A stretch of DNA of 64,000 nt from Halorubrum sp. BOL3-1 (GCF_004114375.1 NZ_CP034692.1:1674001-1738000), one strand, 5' to 3'. Positions 34,508 to 43,367 are shown, numbered from the stretch's first letter. The notes: a model not told the origin generated them from the letters alone. Made by a program: numbers and translations.

Positions 34508-35026
34508 GTGTCCCCGAATCGGCATCAGAAGCGGTTCGCCCGACGCCGTCTCCTCCAAGCGCTCGGTAGTGCCGGAACGATCGGATTGGCAGGCTGCGGG
34601 GCGGTTCCCTCCGGGAATGCGGCCGACGGCCGATCCGGTAAGGAAGGAGACACAGCCGACGCCCTGCCGAGGTTCTGTGAGATTCAGGTACTCACGCCCG
34701 GCGACGCGGATCCGTATCGATTCGACGTGACGGTAACGGTCGGGCGGGAGGGCGAGACGGTGTACGACGACACGCGCGAAGTCGGGAAGGGGTTCATTCT
34801 CGCGGACGATGAGGGAGTCGACTGGCTCGGGGACCGGGCCCGTTACCGGGTCACAATCTCTTCCGCGGCGGCGTCGGAGACTGCGACGTACGACACGGCG
34901 GACGCGACTGAGAATCCGGACTTCGACGGTTGTCACGCGTACATCGCGTTCGTCGACGAGGACGGGGTATCCGGCGGGTTGTGGAGCGGCACCTCCGATG
35001 CTGCCCGGAACGCCTCAGACGATTGA
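34508..35026 (+). CDS. Secreted Tat lipoprotein, function unknown
   Basis: 172 aa from GTG 34508. Twin-arginine signal FARRRLLQALGSAGTIG and lipobox LAGC near residue 33, so a Tat-exported lipid-anchored protein. The mature part is small and beta-rich (FCEIQVLTPGDADPYRFDVT, WLGDRARYRVTISS) with a Cys pair (FCEI and DGCHAYIAF) that could form a disulphide. No family recognised. Convergent with the Fe-S oxidoreductase gene, 30 nt apart. Confidence 0.75.
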   Translation: MSPNRHQKRFARRRLLQALGSAGTIGLAGCGAVPSGNAADGRSGKEGDTADALPRFCEIQVLTPGDADPYRFDVTVTVGREGETVYDDTREVGKGFILADDEGVDWLGDRARYRVTISSAAASETATYDTADATENPDFDGCHAYIAFVDEDGVSGGLWSGTSDAARNASDD

Positions 35027-35056
35027 CTGCCGCGGAACACACCGCTGCTAACGGGA

Positions 35057-37210
35057 TTACCCCGTAGAATCGACTGCCTCGATCAGCAGCTCCGCGACGT
35101 CGACAATCTCCACGTCGTCCCCGAAGTTCCCCGTCTTCCGGCCGTCCTCGAACATCGTCGTACACATCGGACAGGCGACGACGAACTTCTCTATCGCGCC
35201 GCCCGCGTCGGTGTCCTCGACCGCCTCACGGAGCCGCTCCTCGCTCGGCTTGACTTCCTCGTCGTGTTCGGTCCAGAGACCGCCGCCGCCCCCGCCACAG
35301 CAGAACGAGTCGTCGCGCGAGCGCGGCATCTCGTGGAGGTCCGCCCCGGTCGCTTCGATCAGCTCGCGGGGCGCCTCGTACTCGTCGTTGTATCGGCCGA
35401 GGTGGCAGGGGTCGTGGTAGGTGACGGTGTAGTCGAGCTCGTCGCCCGAGAGGCCGAGCCGGCCCTCGTCGACCAGCTCCTCGACGACCTGCGTCCAGTG
35501 GAACACGTCGACCGCGCCGTCGGGGTTCCACGGGTCCTCGCGGTCGAACGGCATCATCGGGTCGTCCGCGAACTCCGCGAAGTCGACCTCGGGGTACTCG
35601 TTTTTGATGGTGTTGTACGAGTGGGGGTCGGTACAGACGATGTTCTCGAACTCGCAGTCAGCGAAGGTCTCGACGTGGTGGCCGGCGAGTTCGAGATAGA
35701 GGAACTCCTCGCCGATCCGACGGACGTCGTTGCCGTCGTACTTCTCGTCGTCGAACAGGATGCCGAAGGACACGTCGGCCTCGTCGAACAGGCGGGCGAG
35801 CGCTCGCGCGACCTTCCTGTTCCGGTCGTCGAAACTCGGGTAGTCCCCGACGTACCAGAGGTACTCTACCTCCGTCTCGCGGGCGTCGGGCACGTCCACG
35901 TCGTCTAAGTCGTCCGCCCAGTCGCCCCGAGCCGACTGCGACTCGCCGAAGGTGTTCCCCTTACTCATCACGTCTTGGAACACGTCCTGGAGGTTCGAGT
36001 CGACCGCTCCCTCGTCGACGAGCTGGCGGTTCATCTTCGTGAACGAGGTGAGGTGTTCGATGTCGACCGGACAGGCGTCCATACACGCCATACAGGACAT
36101 ACACGACTCCATCGACTCGGCGTCGATCACGCCGCCCTCGTCGGCGACGATGGGGACGGCCCCACCGTCAGTCGCCATCCGGTCTCCGCTTCCCGCCACC
36201 GGGTCGTCGCTGACGGACTCCCGGTACGCCTTCAGATCGAGGATCACGTTCCGCGGGTCGAGGTTGCGGCCGACGGTGTCGGCGGGGCAAGCGTCGGTAC
36301 ACCGCCCGCACTTCGTACACGCGTCGCCGTCGAGCAGCTCCTTCCAGGTGAAATCTGAAAGCGACTCCGCGTTGGTGTGATCGAGGTCCGCGGGGACGTT
36401 GGGGAGCCGCGCGCCGGCCTTCTCGTCGCGGACGACGACGTTGGCGAACGAGGATATCATGTGGAACGGCTTCGCGTACGGGATCCACGCGACGAACGCG
36501 AACGCCAGCAGCGAGTGGCTCCACCAGACGACGCCGTAGGCGGCCTCCGCGCCCGCAGCCGTGAGTCCCGCCGCCTCCAGTCCGGTCGCGATCGCCATCC
36601 CGACGAAGCTCACCGTCTCGGTCGCGCGCGCCGGCTGGCCGACCATGCTCACGCCCTCGACGAGGAAGCCGCCGACGCCGAGCGCGAACAGCGTCCAGAG
36701 GAACGCGTCGTCCTCCAGCGAGGTGTGTTTCCCCCAGAGCCGTCCCTCGCGGTTCCGGTAGCGGCGGTAGCCGGCCATGCCGACGCCGACGACGAACAGC
36801 AGCCCGAACGCGTCGACGGCGAACTGGTAGGCGAGATAGAAGTCGCCAACCCAGAACGACTCGCCCGTCACCGGGCGGTACAGGTCGATGTCGATCCCGA
36901 GGATCGTCGTCGCGACGAGCAAGACGAGGAATCCCCAGAGGATGAACGTGTGCATCACGCCCGTGTACAGGTCGCCGTCGAACTGGTTCTCGTTCGAGAG
37001 GACCGTCTTCGTCGCGGTGACGACTCGACCGGGGAGGTTCGACAGCCGGTCGCGGGGGTCAGCGATCCCGCGCGCGTACGCCGCGAACCGCGCGTAGACG
37101 CCGTACAGGAACACCAGAACGGCGACCGCGGCGAGCCAGTAGAACGCAGCCTTCCCCACCGGACCGATGGTCCAGAATGTCTCTCGGGTGGCCGCCTGTA
37201 GGGGAGTCAT
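35057..37210 (-). CDS. Membrane-bound Fe-S oxidoreductase (HdrD/GlpC-like, CCG domains)
   Basis: 717 aa. N-terminal nitrate-reductase-gamma-like membrane domain (about residues 15-250, five or more helices with histidines), then two 4Fe-4S motifs CTKCGRCTDACPAD and CMSCMACMDACPVD, and a C-terminal cysteine-rich CCG region with DPCHLGRYND and SFCCGGGGGGLW plus a final CPMC. This layout matches fused HdrDE-like proteins that pass electrons from a soluble donor to membrane quinone. ETF genes lie at 54757-56492, and such proteins often serve ETF or acyl-CoA dehydrogenases, but no adjacency shows it here. Confidence 0.88.
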   Translation of the reverse strand: MTPLQAATRETFWTIGPVGKAAFYWLAAVAVLVFLYGVYARFAAYARGIADPRDRLSNLPGRVVTATKTVLSNENQFDGDLYTGVMHTFILWGFLVLLVATTILGIDIDLYRPVTGESFWVGDFYLAYQFAVDAFGLLFVVGVGMAGYRRYRNREGRLWGKHTSLEDDAFLWTLFALGVGGFLVEGVSMVGQPARATETVSFVGMAIATGLEAAGLTAAGAEAAYGVVWWSHSLLAFAFVAWIPYAKPFHMISSFANVVVRDEKAGARLPNVPADLDHTNAESLSDFTWKELLDGDACTKCGRCTDACPADTVGRNLDPRNVILDLKAYRESVSDDPVAGSGDRMATDGGAVPIVADEGGVIDAESMESCMSCMACMDACPVDIEHLTSFTKMNRQLVDEGAVDSNLQDVFQDVMSKGNTFGESQSARGDWADDLDDVDVPDARETEVEYLWYVGDYPSFDDRNRKVARALARLFDEADVSFGILFDDEKYDGNDVRRIGEEFLYLELAGHHVETFADCEFENIVCTDPHSYNTIKNEYPEVDFAEFADDPMMPFDREDPWNPDGAVDVFHWTQVVEELVDEGRLGLSGDELDYTVTYHDPCHLGRYNDEYEAPRELIEATGADLHEMPRSRDDSFCCGGGGGGLWTEHDEEVKPSEERLREAVEDTDAGGAIEKFVVACPMCTTMFEDGRKTGNFGDDVEIVDVAELLIEAVDSTG

Positions 37211-37273
37211 GATCGATCACCGGGATACGGCGGGGTTAAATCTTGCCACAACCGCGAGACCGTAGTCTCTCGT

Positions 37274-38002
37274 TCACGCGATCCGCGGGAAGACGATCCG
37301 GGCCAGCGTCGCCGCGAACAGGACGGCAGCGAGCGCGAGCGCCGGAAGGTCCGTCCGCGAGAGCGCCAGCCGCGGCAGCGTCGGGTTCCAGGCGAAACAC
37401 CGGGCGACGAGGGCGGTCCCGAGCCGGTCGGCACGCCCGAACGCCCGATTTATTCCCGCGACCGCGACGATCCGCATCCGCTCGTGGACCGGGCGCTCGC
37501 CGCCCGCGCGGGCCCGCATCGCCTCGCGCGCGGACAGCAGGTCGCGTTTCAACAGGGGGAGGAACCGGAACACCAAGGCGACGCCGACGCCAAGGAACTG
37601 GCCGGGCTTCCCCGGTATCGTCCGCTGGACCGCCGCGCGGGACCGCCGGACCGGCGTCGATCGGACGTACGCGGCCGCGACGACGAGGATTAACAGCACG
37701 CGGTAGCTCGCCAGCCCGGTCGCGACCGCGTCGCCGACCCTGAACCGGGGGTCACCGAGGGTCGCACCCGCGACGAGCGGCGCGACGAGCAGGAACGGGA
37801 GCGCGAAGCGATACGCCCACAGGTCCCGCGGGCCGCCGCCCGCGAGCGCGAGACAGCCCGCCGCGACGACCGTGAGGGCGGCGAGCCCTCGCGGGGTCGT
37901 GTACGCGTACGCGACGGCCGCAAAGGTGATTTGAACGAGGAGCTTCGACCGGGGGTCGAGCCGGTGCGCGAACGCGTCGTCGGGGACGTACGAGAGGGTC
38001 AC
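37274..38002 (-). CDS. bioN: ECF transporter transmembrane protein EcfT (BioN-type)
   Basis: 242 aa from GTG 38002, which overlaps the ATPase stop by 4 nt. CbiQ/EcfT family: N-terminal PDDAFAHRLDPRSKLLVQI, several helices, and the coupling motif ARxAG-like MRARAGGERPVHERMRIV plus GINRAFGRADRLGTALVARCF. It connects two ATPase domains to the substrate-binding BioY subunit. Third gene of the bioY-ATPase-ecfT operon. Confidence 0.88.
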   Translation of the reverse strand: MTLSYVPDDAFAHRLDPRSKLLVQITFAAVAYAYTTPRGLAALTVVAAGCLALAGGGPRDLWAYRFALPFLLVAPLVAGATLGDPRFRVGDAVATGLASYRVLLILVVAAAYVRSTPVRRSRAAVQRTIPGKPGQFLGVGVALVFRFLPLLKRDLLSAREAMRARAGGERPVHERMRIVAVAGINRAFGRADRLGTALVARCFAWNPTLPRLALSRTDLPALALAAVLFAATLARIVFPRIA

Positions 38003-38799
38003 GTCGGGTCCGTCTCCGTCGGCGACGGGCCAGTCCCCGTCGGCGGCGAGCCGCCTCTGCTCCCGAATGCGCTCGGGACCCGAACGTCGAGTCCGGGAAG
38101 GTCGTCGGCCGCACGCTCGGGGGACGCGTCGACGGCGACCCGTCCGTCCGCGAGGCCGACGACCCGGTCCGCAAGCGCGAGGACGTCGCGCAGGTCGTGC
38201 GTGACGACGACGACGCCGATCCCGTCGGCGTGAAGCTCTCGAAGCCGATCCAGCACGGACCGGCGCGCCGGCTCGTCGAGACCGGTGAGCGGCTCGTCGA
38301 GGACGAGGTGGTCGGGCTCCATCGCCAGCGCGCCAGCGACGGCGACACGCTCGCGTTCGCCCCCCGACAGCGACTCGATCCGGTCGTCCTCGCGGTCCGC
38401 CATGTTCACGGCGTCGAGCGCGGCGTCGACGCGCCGGTCGATCTCGCCGTGCGACAGGCCGAGGTTCTCCGGGCCGAACGCGACATCGGCACCGACGGTG
38501 GCGGCCACCAGCTGGTCGCGGGGGTCCTGAAACACCATCCCGACGGCGGTCCGAGCGGCGAGGGGGTCGTCCGTGACGGGCGTTCCGTCGACCGCGACCG
38601 CGCCGGCGTCCGGGTCGACGAGCCCGTTGAACGTCCGGACGAGCGTCGTCTTACCAGAGCCGTTCGCGCCCGCGAGGACGACGAACTCCCCGTCTGGGAC
38701 CGACAGCGAGACGTCGTCGACGGCGACGACGCCCTCGCCGTCGCCGTCACCCCGGCTCTCCCCGCCGTATCGAACGGTGACGCCGTCGGCGTCGATCAC
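37999..38799 (-). CDS. bioM: ECF transporter ATPase (BioM/CbiO-type)
   Basis: 266 aa from GTG 38799, 4 nt after the bioY stop. Walker A LAGANGSGKTTLVRTFNG, Q-loop VFQDPRDQLVAATVGADVAFGPEN (typical of ECF ATPases), signature LSGGERERVAVAGALAMEPDHLVLDEPLTGLDE, H-loop VVTHDLRDVLA. Provides energy for biotin uptake with EcfT and BioY. A long upstream reading is spurious and overlaps bioY. The tail is low-complexity (GGSPPTGTGPSPTE). Confidence 0.9.
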   Translation of the reverse strand: MIDADGVTVRYGGESRGDGDGEGVVAVDDVSLSVPDGEFVVLAGANGSGKTTLVRTFNGLVDPDAGAVAVDGTPVTDDPLAARTAVGMVFQDPRDQLVAATVGADVAFGPENLGLSHGEIDRRVDAALDAVNMADREDDRIESLSGGERERVAVAGALAMEPDHLVLDEPLTGLDEPARRSVLDRLRELHADGIGVVVVTHDLRDVLALADRVVGLADGRVAVDASPERAADDLPGLDVRVPSAFGSRGGSPPTGTGPSPTETDPT

Positions 38800-38803
38800 G
38801 GCG

Positions 38804-39385
38804 TCAGGCGGCGGTGATCGCGTCGGACCGGACGATCCCGACCGCCGCGGCGACCTTCGCGGCCTCGGCCGGGAGGAAGACGGCCGCACCCTGGACGACC
38901 GCTTCGCCGAGCGCGAGGTCGAGCGAGAGGACCAGCCCGACGACGCCGAGCGCGTAGATGACGAGCGTCCCGACGACCGTCGCACCGACGAGCGTCGGAA
39001 GCCGGACGGCGTCGAGGTCGCGGAGCGTGGGTCCGCGGTGGACGATCCCGCCGACGAGCGCGGCCGCGATCGGGTACGACCAGAGGTAGCCGGCGGTGTC
39101 GCCGACGAGCGCCGCGAACCCGGCTGACCCGCCGGCGAACACCGGCGCGCCGAGCGCACCCGCGAGGAGGTATAAGACGAGCGCGAGACCGCCCCACAGG
39201 GGACCGAGGAAGATCCCGGCGAGGAAGACGCCCAGCACCTGTAGCGTCACCGGAGCGGGTGACAGCGGGAACGGGAACGATACGTACGCGAACGCGCCGA
39301 CGAGCGCCGCGAACAGCGCGGCGCGCGCGAGGTTCGTCGCCGCCTCGTCGCCGACGAGGTCGACGGACTCCGTGTTCGTTGCCAT
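38804..39385 (-). CDS. bioY: Biotin ECF transporter substrate-binding subunit BioY
   Basis: 193 aa, six helices. BioY markers: ALVGAFAYVSFPFPLSPAPVTLQVLGVFLAGIFLGPLWG (split by a break in the middle) and AGALGAPVFAGGSAGFAALVGDTAGYLWSYP. It captures biotin and docks on the EcfT/ATPase module encoded directly downstream. The ATG at 39385 follows an E. coli-like BirA operator (39396-39431), so the operon is probably repressed when biotin is plentiful. Confidence 0.93.
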   Translation of the reverse strand: MATNTESVDLVGDEAATNLARAALFAALVGAFAYVSFPFPLSPAPVTLQVLGVFLAGIFLGPLWGGLALVLYLLAGALGAPVFAGGSAGFAALVGDTAGYLWSYPIAAALVGGIVHRGPTLRDLDAVRLPTLVGATVVGTLVIYALGVVGLVLSLDLALGEAVVQGAAVFLPAEAAKVAAAVGIVRSDAITAA

Positions 39386-39395
39386 GCGTGAACGG

Positions 39396-39431
39396 ACTCG
39401 TAAACGTACTTGAACGTAATGGTTTACGAGT
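39396..39431 (-). promoter_or_regulatory. BirA-like biotin operator before bioY
   Basis: Perfect 10-bp inverted repeat ACTCGTAAAC (39396-39405) and GTTTACGAGT (39422-39431) with a 16-nt spacer, 11 nt upstream of the bioY ATG. The GTAAAC-N16-GTTTAC core and spacing resemble the bacterial and archaeal BirA site TTGTAAACC-N14/15-GGTTTACAA. A haloarchaeal BirA with an N-terminal HTH would be the expected binder; it is not encoded in this window. Confidence 0.7.
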
Positions 39432-39541
39432 TCGAGACCGGCGGGACGGACTCGAAACGCACCGGGTCCAAGTATCAGGGGAGTCTCTAGATAATCGCTG
39501 AATAATAACGTTCATATCTGCCCGCCGTCCACGACGCGAGT

Positions 39542-39778
39542 ATGCCCAAGATCAGCGTCGAGATTCCGGCGGAGCTGCTCGGTGACCTCGACGAACACGT
39601 CGGCGACGACGGGAAGTTCGTGAACCGCAGCGACGCGGTGCGCGCGTCGATCCGGAAGAACCTCGACCTGCTCGACGAGATCGACGCCCGCCACGACCGG
39701 CTGGCGGGCGACGGGACGACCGAGGGCGGCGACGAAGTGGCAGAGAGCCGACGGGCCGCGGAGGACGCCGATGAGTAG
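39542..39778 (+). CDS. Ribbon-helix-helix (CopG-type) transcriptional regulator
   Basis: 78 aa. MPKISVEIPAELLGDLDEHV and KFVNRSDAVRASIRKNLDLL give the strand, helix and helix of an RHH fold; acidic C-terminal tail. The stop overlaps the start of the archaeosine-precursor transporter gene by 8 nt, so they are co-translated. It may sense the pathway or simply autoregulate. The intergenic start region contains AATAATAACG at about 39501 as a possible TATA element. Confidence 0.88.
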   Translation: MPKISVEIPAELLGDLDEHVGDDGKFVNRSDAVRASIRKNLDLLDEIDARHDRLAGDGTTEGGDEVAESRRAAEDADE

Positions 39779-40499
39779 CCGAACGGGCGACGGCGAGAGC
39801 GGTCCCTTCCGAACCGACCCGTTCGACCGGTCGGCGGTCGCGGCGGTCGGGCTGATCACGCTGTTCACGGTGGCGCTCGGAACCTCGCAGCTCACCGCCG
39901 CGAAGGTGCTCGCCTTACCGCTCCCGTTCGCGCTCCCGGTCGTCGGAGCGGAGATCCTGTTGCCGGGCGCCGCGCTCGCGTACGCGCTCACGTTCCTCGC
40001 GTCGGACTGTTACGCGGAGCTGTACGGCCGGCGGGCAACGCAGGTCGTCGTCAACGTCGCGTTCCTCGCGAACTTCCTCGTGCTCGCGCTGGTGTGGTCG
40101 ACGCTCGCGGCGCCCGGCGTCGACCCCGAGGTGTCGGCCGCCTTCCGGACCGCGCTCGGGCCGGCGGCGAACATCGTCGCCGGCAGCCTGCTGGCGTACC
40201 TCGTCAGCCAGAACTGGGACGTGTTCGTCTTCCACGCGATCCGCGACCGGACCGGCGAGGGAATGCTGTGGCTCCGTAACCTCGCGTCGACGGCGACGAG
40301 TCAGGCGATCGACACCGTCATTTTCGTCGGGGTCGCCTTCTACGTCGCGCCGATCCTGCTCGGCGTCGGGAACCCGCTCCCCGGGAGCGTCCTCCTCGCG
40401 CTCGGACTGGGCCAGTACCTCCTCAAGCTCGCGATCGCCGTGCTCGACACGCCGGTCGTCTACCTCGTCGTCGGCGCGGTTCGGAAGCGGACGCCGTAG
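39771..40499 (+). CDS. Queuosine/archaeosine precursor transporter (YhhQ/QPTR, DUF165)
   Basis: 242 aa, six helices. QPTR family markers: SQLTAAKVLALPLPFALPVV, the acidic-aromatic FLASDCYAELYGRRATQVVV, VSQNWDVFVFHAIRDRTGEGMLWLRNLASTATSQAIDTVIF (segments). Imports 7-deazaguanine precursors; in archaea these feed archaeosine in tRNA. ATG at 39771 overlaps the RHH gene. A charged 25-residue cytosolic leader precedes the first helix. Confidence 0.9.
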   Translation: MSSRTGDGESGPFRTDPFDRSAVAAVGLITLFTVALGTSQLTAAKVLALPLPFALPVVGAEILLPGAALAYALTFLASDCYAELYGRRATQVVVNVAFLANFLVLALVWSTLAAPGVDPEVSAAFRTALGPAANIVAGSLLAYLVSQNWDVFVFHAIRDRTGEGMLWLRNLASTATSQAIDTVIFVGVAFYVAPILLGVGNPLPGSVLLALGLGQYLLKLAIAVLDTPVVYLVVGAVRKRTP

Positions 40500-40616
40500 C
40501 CGGTCGAATCGGGAAACCGACGCGCCGGCGCGTCAGCGCGTCGACGCTCCCCGGCTCGGCGGCGAACCGAAGTTCCACGAGCGCAAGAGACTTACCGAGC
40601 CGTGCGAACTATACGC

Positions 40617-41348
40617 ATGGATATTCGCGTACAGGGAGACGTTCCTCCCGACCCGTTTCTCGGCGCCGCGAGCCTCTTCGAGACCGAGCGGTCCGTTGAG
40701 GCGCCGGTCCGCGTCGTGGTCAGCGAGGACCCCGACGAGCGGACCTGGGCCGGCCACTACGACGACCACCACGTCCTGAACGTCTCCCGGCGAGCCGCCA
40801 CGAGCGCGATGGCGCGCGAGCTGGCGATCCACGAGCTCGCACACATGGCCCGCTACGAGGAGGGGCACCCCTCGCACCTCCAGTCGACCGAGGAGGCGCT
40901 GTACCTTGGTCTCTCCGGCGAAACGGTCGAGCGCCGCAAGCTCGCGCACTGTTACCAGATCGCGAACCACATGAAGGACATCTACGCCGACGACATCACG
41001 CTCTCCGTCGCGCCCGCGGACAAGCTGCTCGGGTTCCTCGAATCGACGCTGGCGGCCGCCGTCGCGGACCGCCCCGACGTGTCGCGCACCGGTTCGCCGC
41101 CGGTGACGGCCGGCGCCGACCCGGAGATCACGGCCGTCAACGCCGCGTTCGCGCTGGCCCTGATCGAGCGGCACGATATCACCGGTCCCGACCACCGGAT
41201 CTACGACCTCGCTCGCGCGGCCGGCAGCGACACCGACGCCGTCGACGTCGACGCGTTCAAAGGGCGGTTCCTCGATCTGGCGCACGACCCCTCTGAGAGC
41301 GACTACCGGAAGGCGCTCGTCGCGGCCGCCCGCGCCTACGCGGTTTAG
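40617..41348 (+). CDS. DUF5781-like predicted zinc metallopeptidase
   Basis: 243 aa from ATG 40617 (MDIRVQGDVPPDPF); an ATG 15 nt earlier gives a slightly longer form. ELAIHELAHMARYEEGHPSH holds HELAHM, an HExxH zinc motif with nearby His and Glu as potential third ligand, about residues 79-98. No signal peptide, so cytoplasmic. The family is annotated in haloarchaea only as DUF5781 (recalled). Peptidase activity is inferred from the motif alone. Confidence 0.78.
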   Translation: MDIRVQGDVPPDPFLGAASLFETERSVEAPVRVVVSEDPDERTWAGHYDDHHVLNVSRRAATSAMARELAIHELAHMARYEEGHPSHLQSTEEALYLGLSGETVERRKLAHCYQIANHMKDIYADDITLSVAPADKLLGFLESTLAAAVADRPDVSRTGSPPVTAGADPEITAVNAAFALALIERHDITGPDHRIYDLARAAGSDTDAVDVDAFKGRFLDLAHDPSESDYRKALVAAARAYAV

Positions 41349-41418
41349 AATAGCCGGGCGGACGGCCGGCTTTCGGCATTTCCCGTTGAGTAGGCAGACC
41401 GTCCGAGGCGCGTGATTA

Positions 41419-41427
41419 TTTATAAAT
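41419..41427 (+). promoter_or_regulatory. TATA-like box ahead of element copy D
   Basis: TTTATAAAT starts 15 nt before the conserved head GCGGTGGCG at 41434. Copies B (TATAAA 13326-13331) and E (TTTAAA 60407-60402, minus strand) have the same placement, 13-18 nt ahead. No coding sequence starts downstream on this strand. Confidence 0.55.
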
Positions 41428-41433
41428 CCGACT

Positions 41434-41660
41434 GCGGTGGCGCGCGCCTCCGAGCGCCCAGTAGGGCGCGAGGGTCACGCGCGAGGGAGTCGCTGGCTCC
41501 CGGAGCGTAGCGGAGGGTGCCAGCGACGCGGCTGGGGAGGTGTGAGGCTGCGGTGCGGTTGCGGGCGGGTGGGACCCGAAGGGGCGGTCGCCGGCGCTGC
41601 GCGCCGGCTGCCAGCGAATCTTCGATTCTCGCTGCCGCGAGGCGGCCGTCGCCGTCAGTT
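41434..41660 (+). repeat. Dispersed structured element, copy D
   Basis: Within the 436-nt convergent gap between the DUF5781 gene and the CNNM gene. Head GCGGTGGCGCGCGCC at 41434; hairpin 1 GCGCCC/GGGCGC (41454-41469); GCGAGGGA; hairpin 2 GTCGCTGGC/GCCAGCGAC (41489-41527); GCGGCTGGGGAGGTGTGAGG; GGGTGGGACCCGAAGGGGC; then hairpins GCCGGCG/CGCCGGC and CAGCGAATC/GATTCTCGCTG. It lacks the clear tail GGCTGGGGCTTCGG of the others. The rest of the gap to 41784 carries TTATAATCGAT and TATTTATAAATG patches but no gene. Confidence 0.78.
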
Positions 41661-41784
41661 CCTGCTCGCTCTTTTATAATCGATCCCGAGCATCGACGGG
41701 TTTCACCGCCGACCCGCGATCGACTATTTATAAATGAACGACCGAGCCGGAAAGAGCGTCTCCGACCGCGCAGCGAACCGCGTC

Positions 41785-43203
41785 CTACTCCGCGTCGTTC
41801 GGGGCGGTTCCGGAGCCGGACACCGCCGTTCCACCCTCCTCGGCTACCCTGGTCGATTCGGTCGACGCGCCCGAGTCGTCCGCCGCGTCGGCACCGTCGA
41901 GGACGGTCACGCGAGCGGACATGATCCGCGTGTTGTCGACGCGCTCGATGCGGATCCGGATGCCGTCGAACTCGATCTCCTCGCCCTCCTGGACGAGCCG
42001 CCCGGCGCGGTTGAAGACGAAGCCGGCGAGCGTCTCGAACTCCTCGCCCTCCGGGAGGTCGATCCCGAGGATCTCGTTGACCTCGTCGATGTTCACCTCG
42101 CCTTGGACGACCGCGACGTTCTCTTCGAGGAACTCTACCGGGGCCTCCTCGTCGCCCTCTAAGATCTCACCGACGATCTCCTCGACCATGTCCTCCAAGG
42201 TGATGATCCCCTCCGTGGTGCCGAACTCGTCGATGACCGTCACCATCTGGAGCCGGTTGTCCTGCACCTCCGCGAGCAGCTCGTCGGCGTTCTTCGACTC
42301 GGGGACGTGGAGCGTCGGCTTCACCACGCGCTCCAGCGAGGGGGTCCCCTCCGAGTAGCGCAGTTCGCGGACCAGATCGCGCACCGTGACCACGCCGATG
42401 ATGTTGTCCAGGTTCCCCTCGTAGACGGGGACGCGCTCGTGGTCCGCCTGTATACACGTCTCGATCGCCTCCTCGACGGAGTCCTCCTTGTCGACCGCCG
42501 TGACGTCGAGCCGCGGCGTCATCACCTCCTTCGCGATGGTGTTGTTGAACCGGAAGATGCGGTCGAGCATCTCCCGCTCCTCCTCCTCGATGACCCCTTC
42601 CCGTTCCCCGGTCTCGATGATGTCTTGGATCTCGTCGCGGGTGACGTAGGTGGACTCGATCGCCGCCGACCCCCCGACGATGCTGTTGACACCCTTGACG
42701 ATGTAGTCGAAGAGGACGACCAGCGGGTACAGCGCGTACTCGGAGAGCTTCAGCGGGCGGGCGATCCGGAGCGCCCACGATTCGGTGTTCTCGACGGCGT
42801 ACGACTTCGGCGCGCTCTCACCGAAGATCAACACGAGCGTCGTGATCCCGAACGTCGTCGCCAGCACCGCTTGCCCCCGCGAGAGGTAGATCCCGAACAG
42901 CGCGGTCGCGATGGAGGTCATCGCCACGTTGACGATGTTGTTGCCAACGAGGATCGTCACCAGGAGCCGGTGGGGGTTCTGTTTCATGTTGTGGATCGTC
43001 TTCGCCCCCGTCACCCCCTCGTCGACGAGGCTGTCGATGCGGTGCTGCGGCAGCGAGAACATCGCGATCTCGGACGAGGAGAAGAACGCCGACAGCCCGA
43101 CCAGAAGGAGGATGGCGACGACCCCGAGGGCAGTCACAACGCTATCGCCCGGCATCGGTATCTGAAGGAGGTCAACCGCCGGCGCGCTAGACGACAAGCC
43201 CAT
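41785..43203 (-). CDS. CNNM/CorC-family membrane protein with CBS domains (DUF21)
   Basis: 472 aa. N-terminal DUF21 with four helices (LSAFFSSSEIAMFSLPQHRI; the SSSE acidic site is typical), then two CBS domains starting near PRLDVTAVDKEDSVEEAI and RDLVRELRYSEGTPS, then a CorC_HlyC domain (FVFNRAGRLVQEGEEIEFDGI) and an acidic tail. CNNM-type proteins act in Mg2+ transport or homeostasis, regulated by nucleotide binding at the CBS pair. Start at ATG 43203; divergent from the glutaredoxin-like gene. Confidence 0.92.
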   Translation of the reverse strand: MGLSSSAPAVDLLQIPMPGDSVVTALGVVAILLLVGLSAFFSSSEIAMFSLPQHRIDSLVDEGVTGAKTIHNMKQNPHRLLVTILVGNNIVNVAMTSIATALFGIYLSRGQAVLATTFGITTLVLIFGESAPKSYAVENTESWALRIARPLKLSEYALYPLVVLFDYIVKGVNSIVGGSAAIESTYVTRDEIQDIIETGEREGVIEEEEREMLDRIFRFNNTIAKEVMTPRLDVTAVDKEDSVEEAIETCIQADHERVPVYEGNLDNIIGVVTVRDLVRELRYSEGTPSLERVVKPTLHVPESKNADELLAEVQDNRLQMVTVIDEFGTTEGIITLEDMVEEIVGEILEGDEEAPVEFLEENVAVVQGEVNIDEVNEILGIDLPEGEEFETLAGFVFNRAGRLVQEGEEIEFDGIRIRIERVDNTRIMSARVTVLDGADAADDSGASTESTRVAEEGGTAVSGSGTAPNDAE

Positions 43204-43367
43204 ATTCGTTTGCCATCCGTCTCCCCGCGATTAAAACGTTCCCTTCGGCCACCCTCGACGCGGCCCGATCGTCGGCGAGGCGCGCGCCACGGCTGCCGAT
43301 CGAACTCGCCGCGTCCGAGGGTGCCGCTGCCGACACGATTACCCGCCTCGCGGGCGGATACCGCAAC

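Noticed and set aside
37999-39159. Longer start for the ECF ATPase (386 residues)
   Set aside because: The extra 120 residues are Ser/Arg-rich shadow of bioY on the same strand; the GTG at 38799 fits the ATPase family and the operon spacing.
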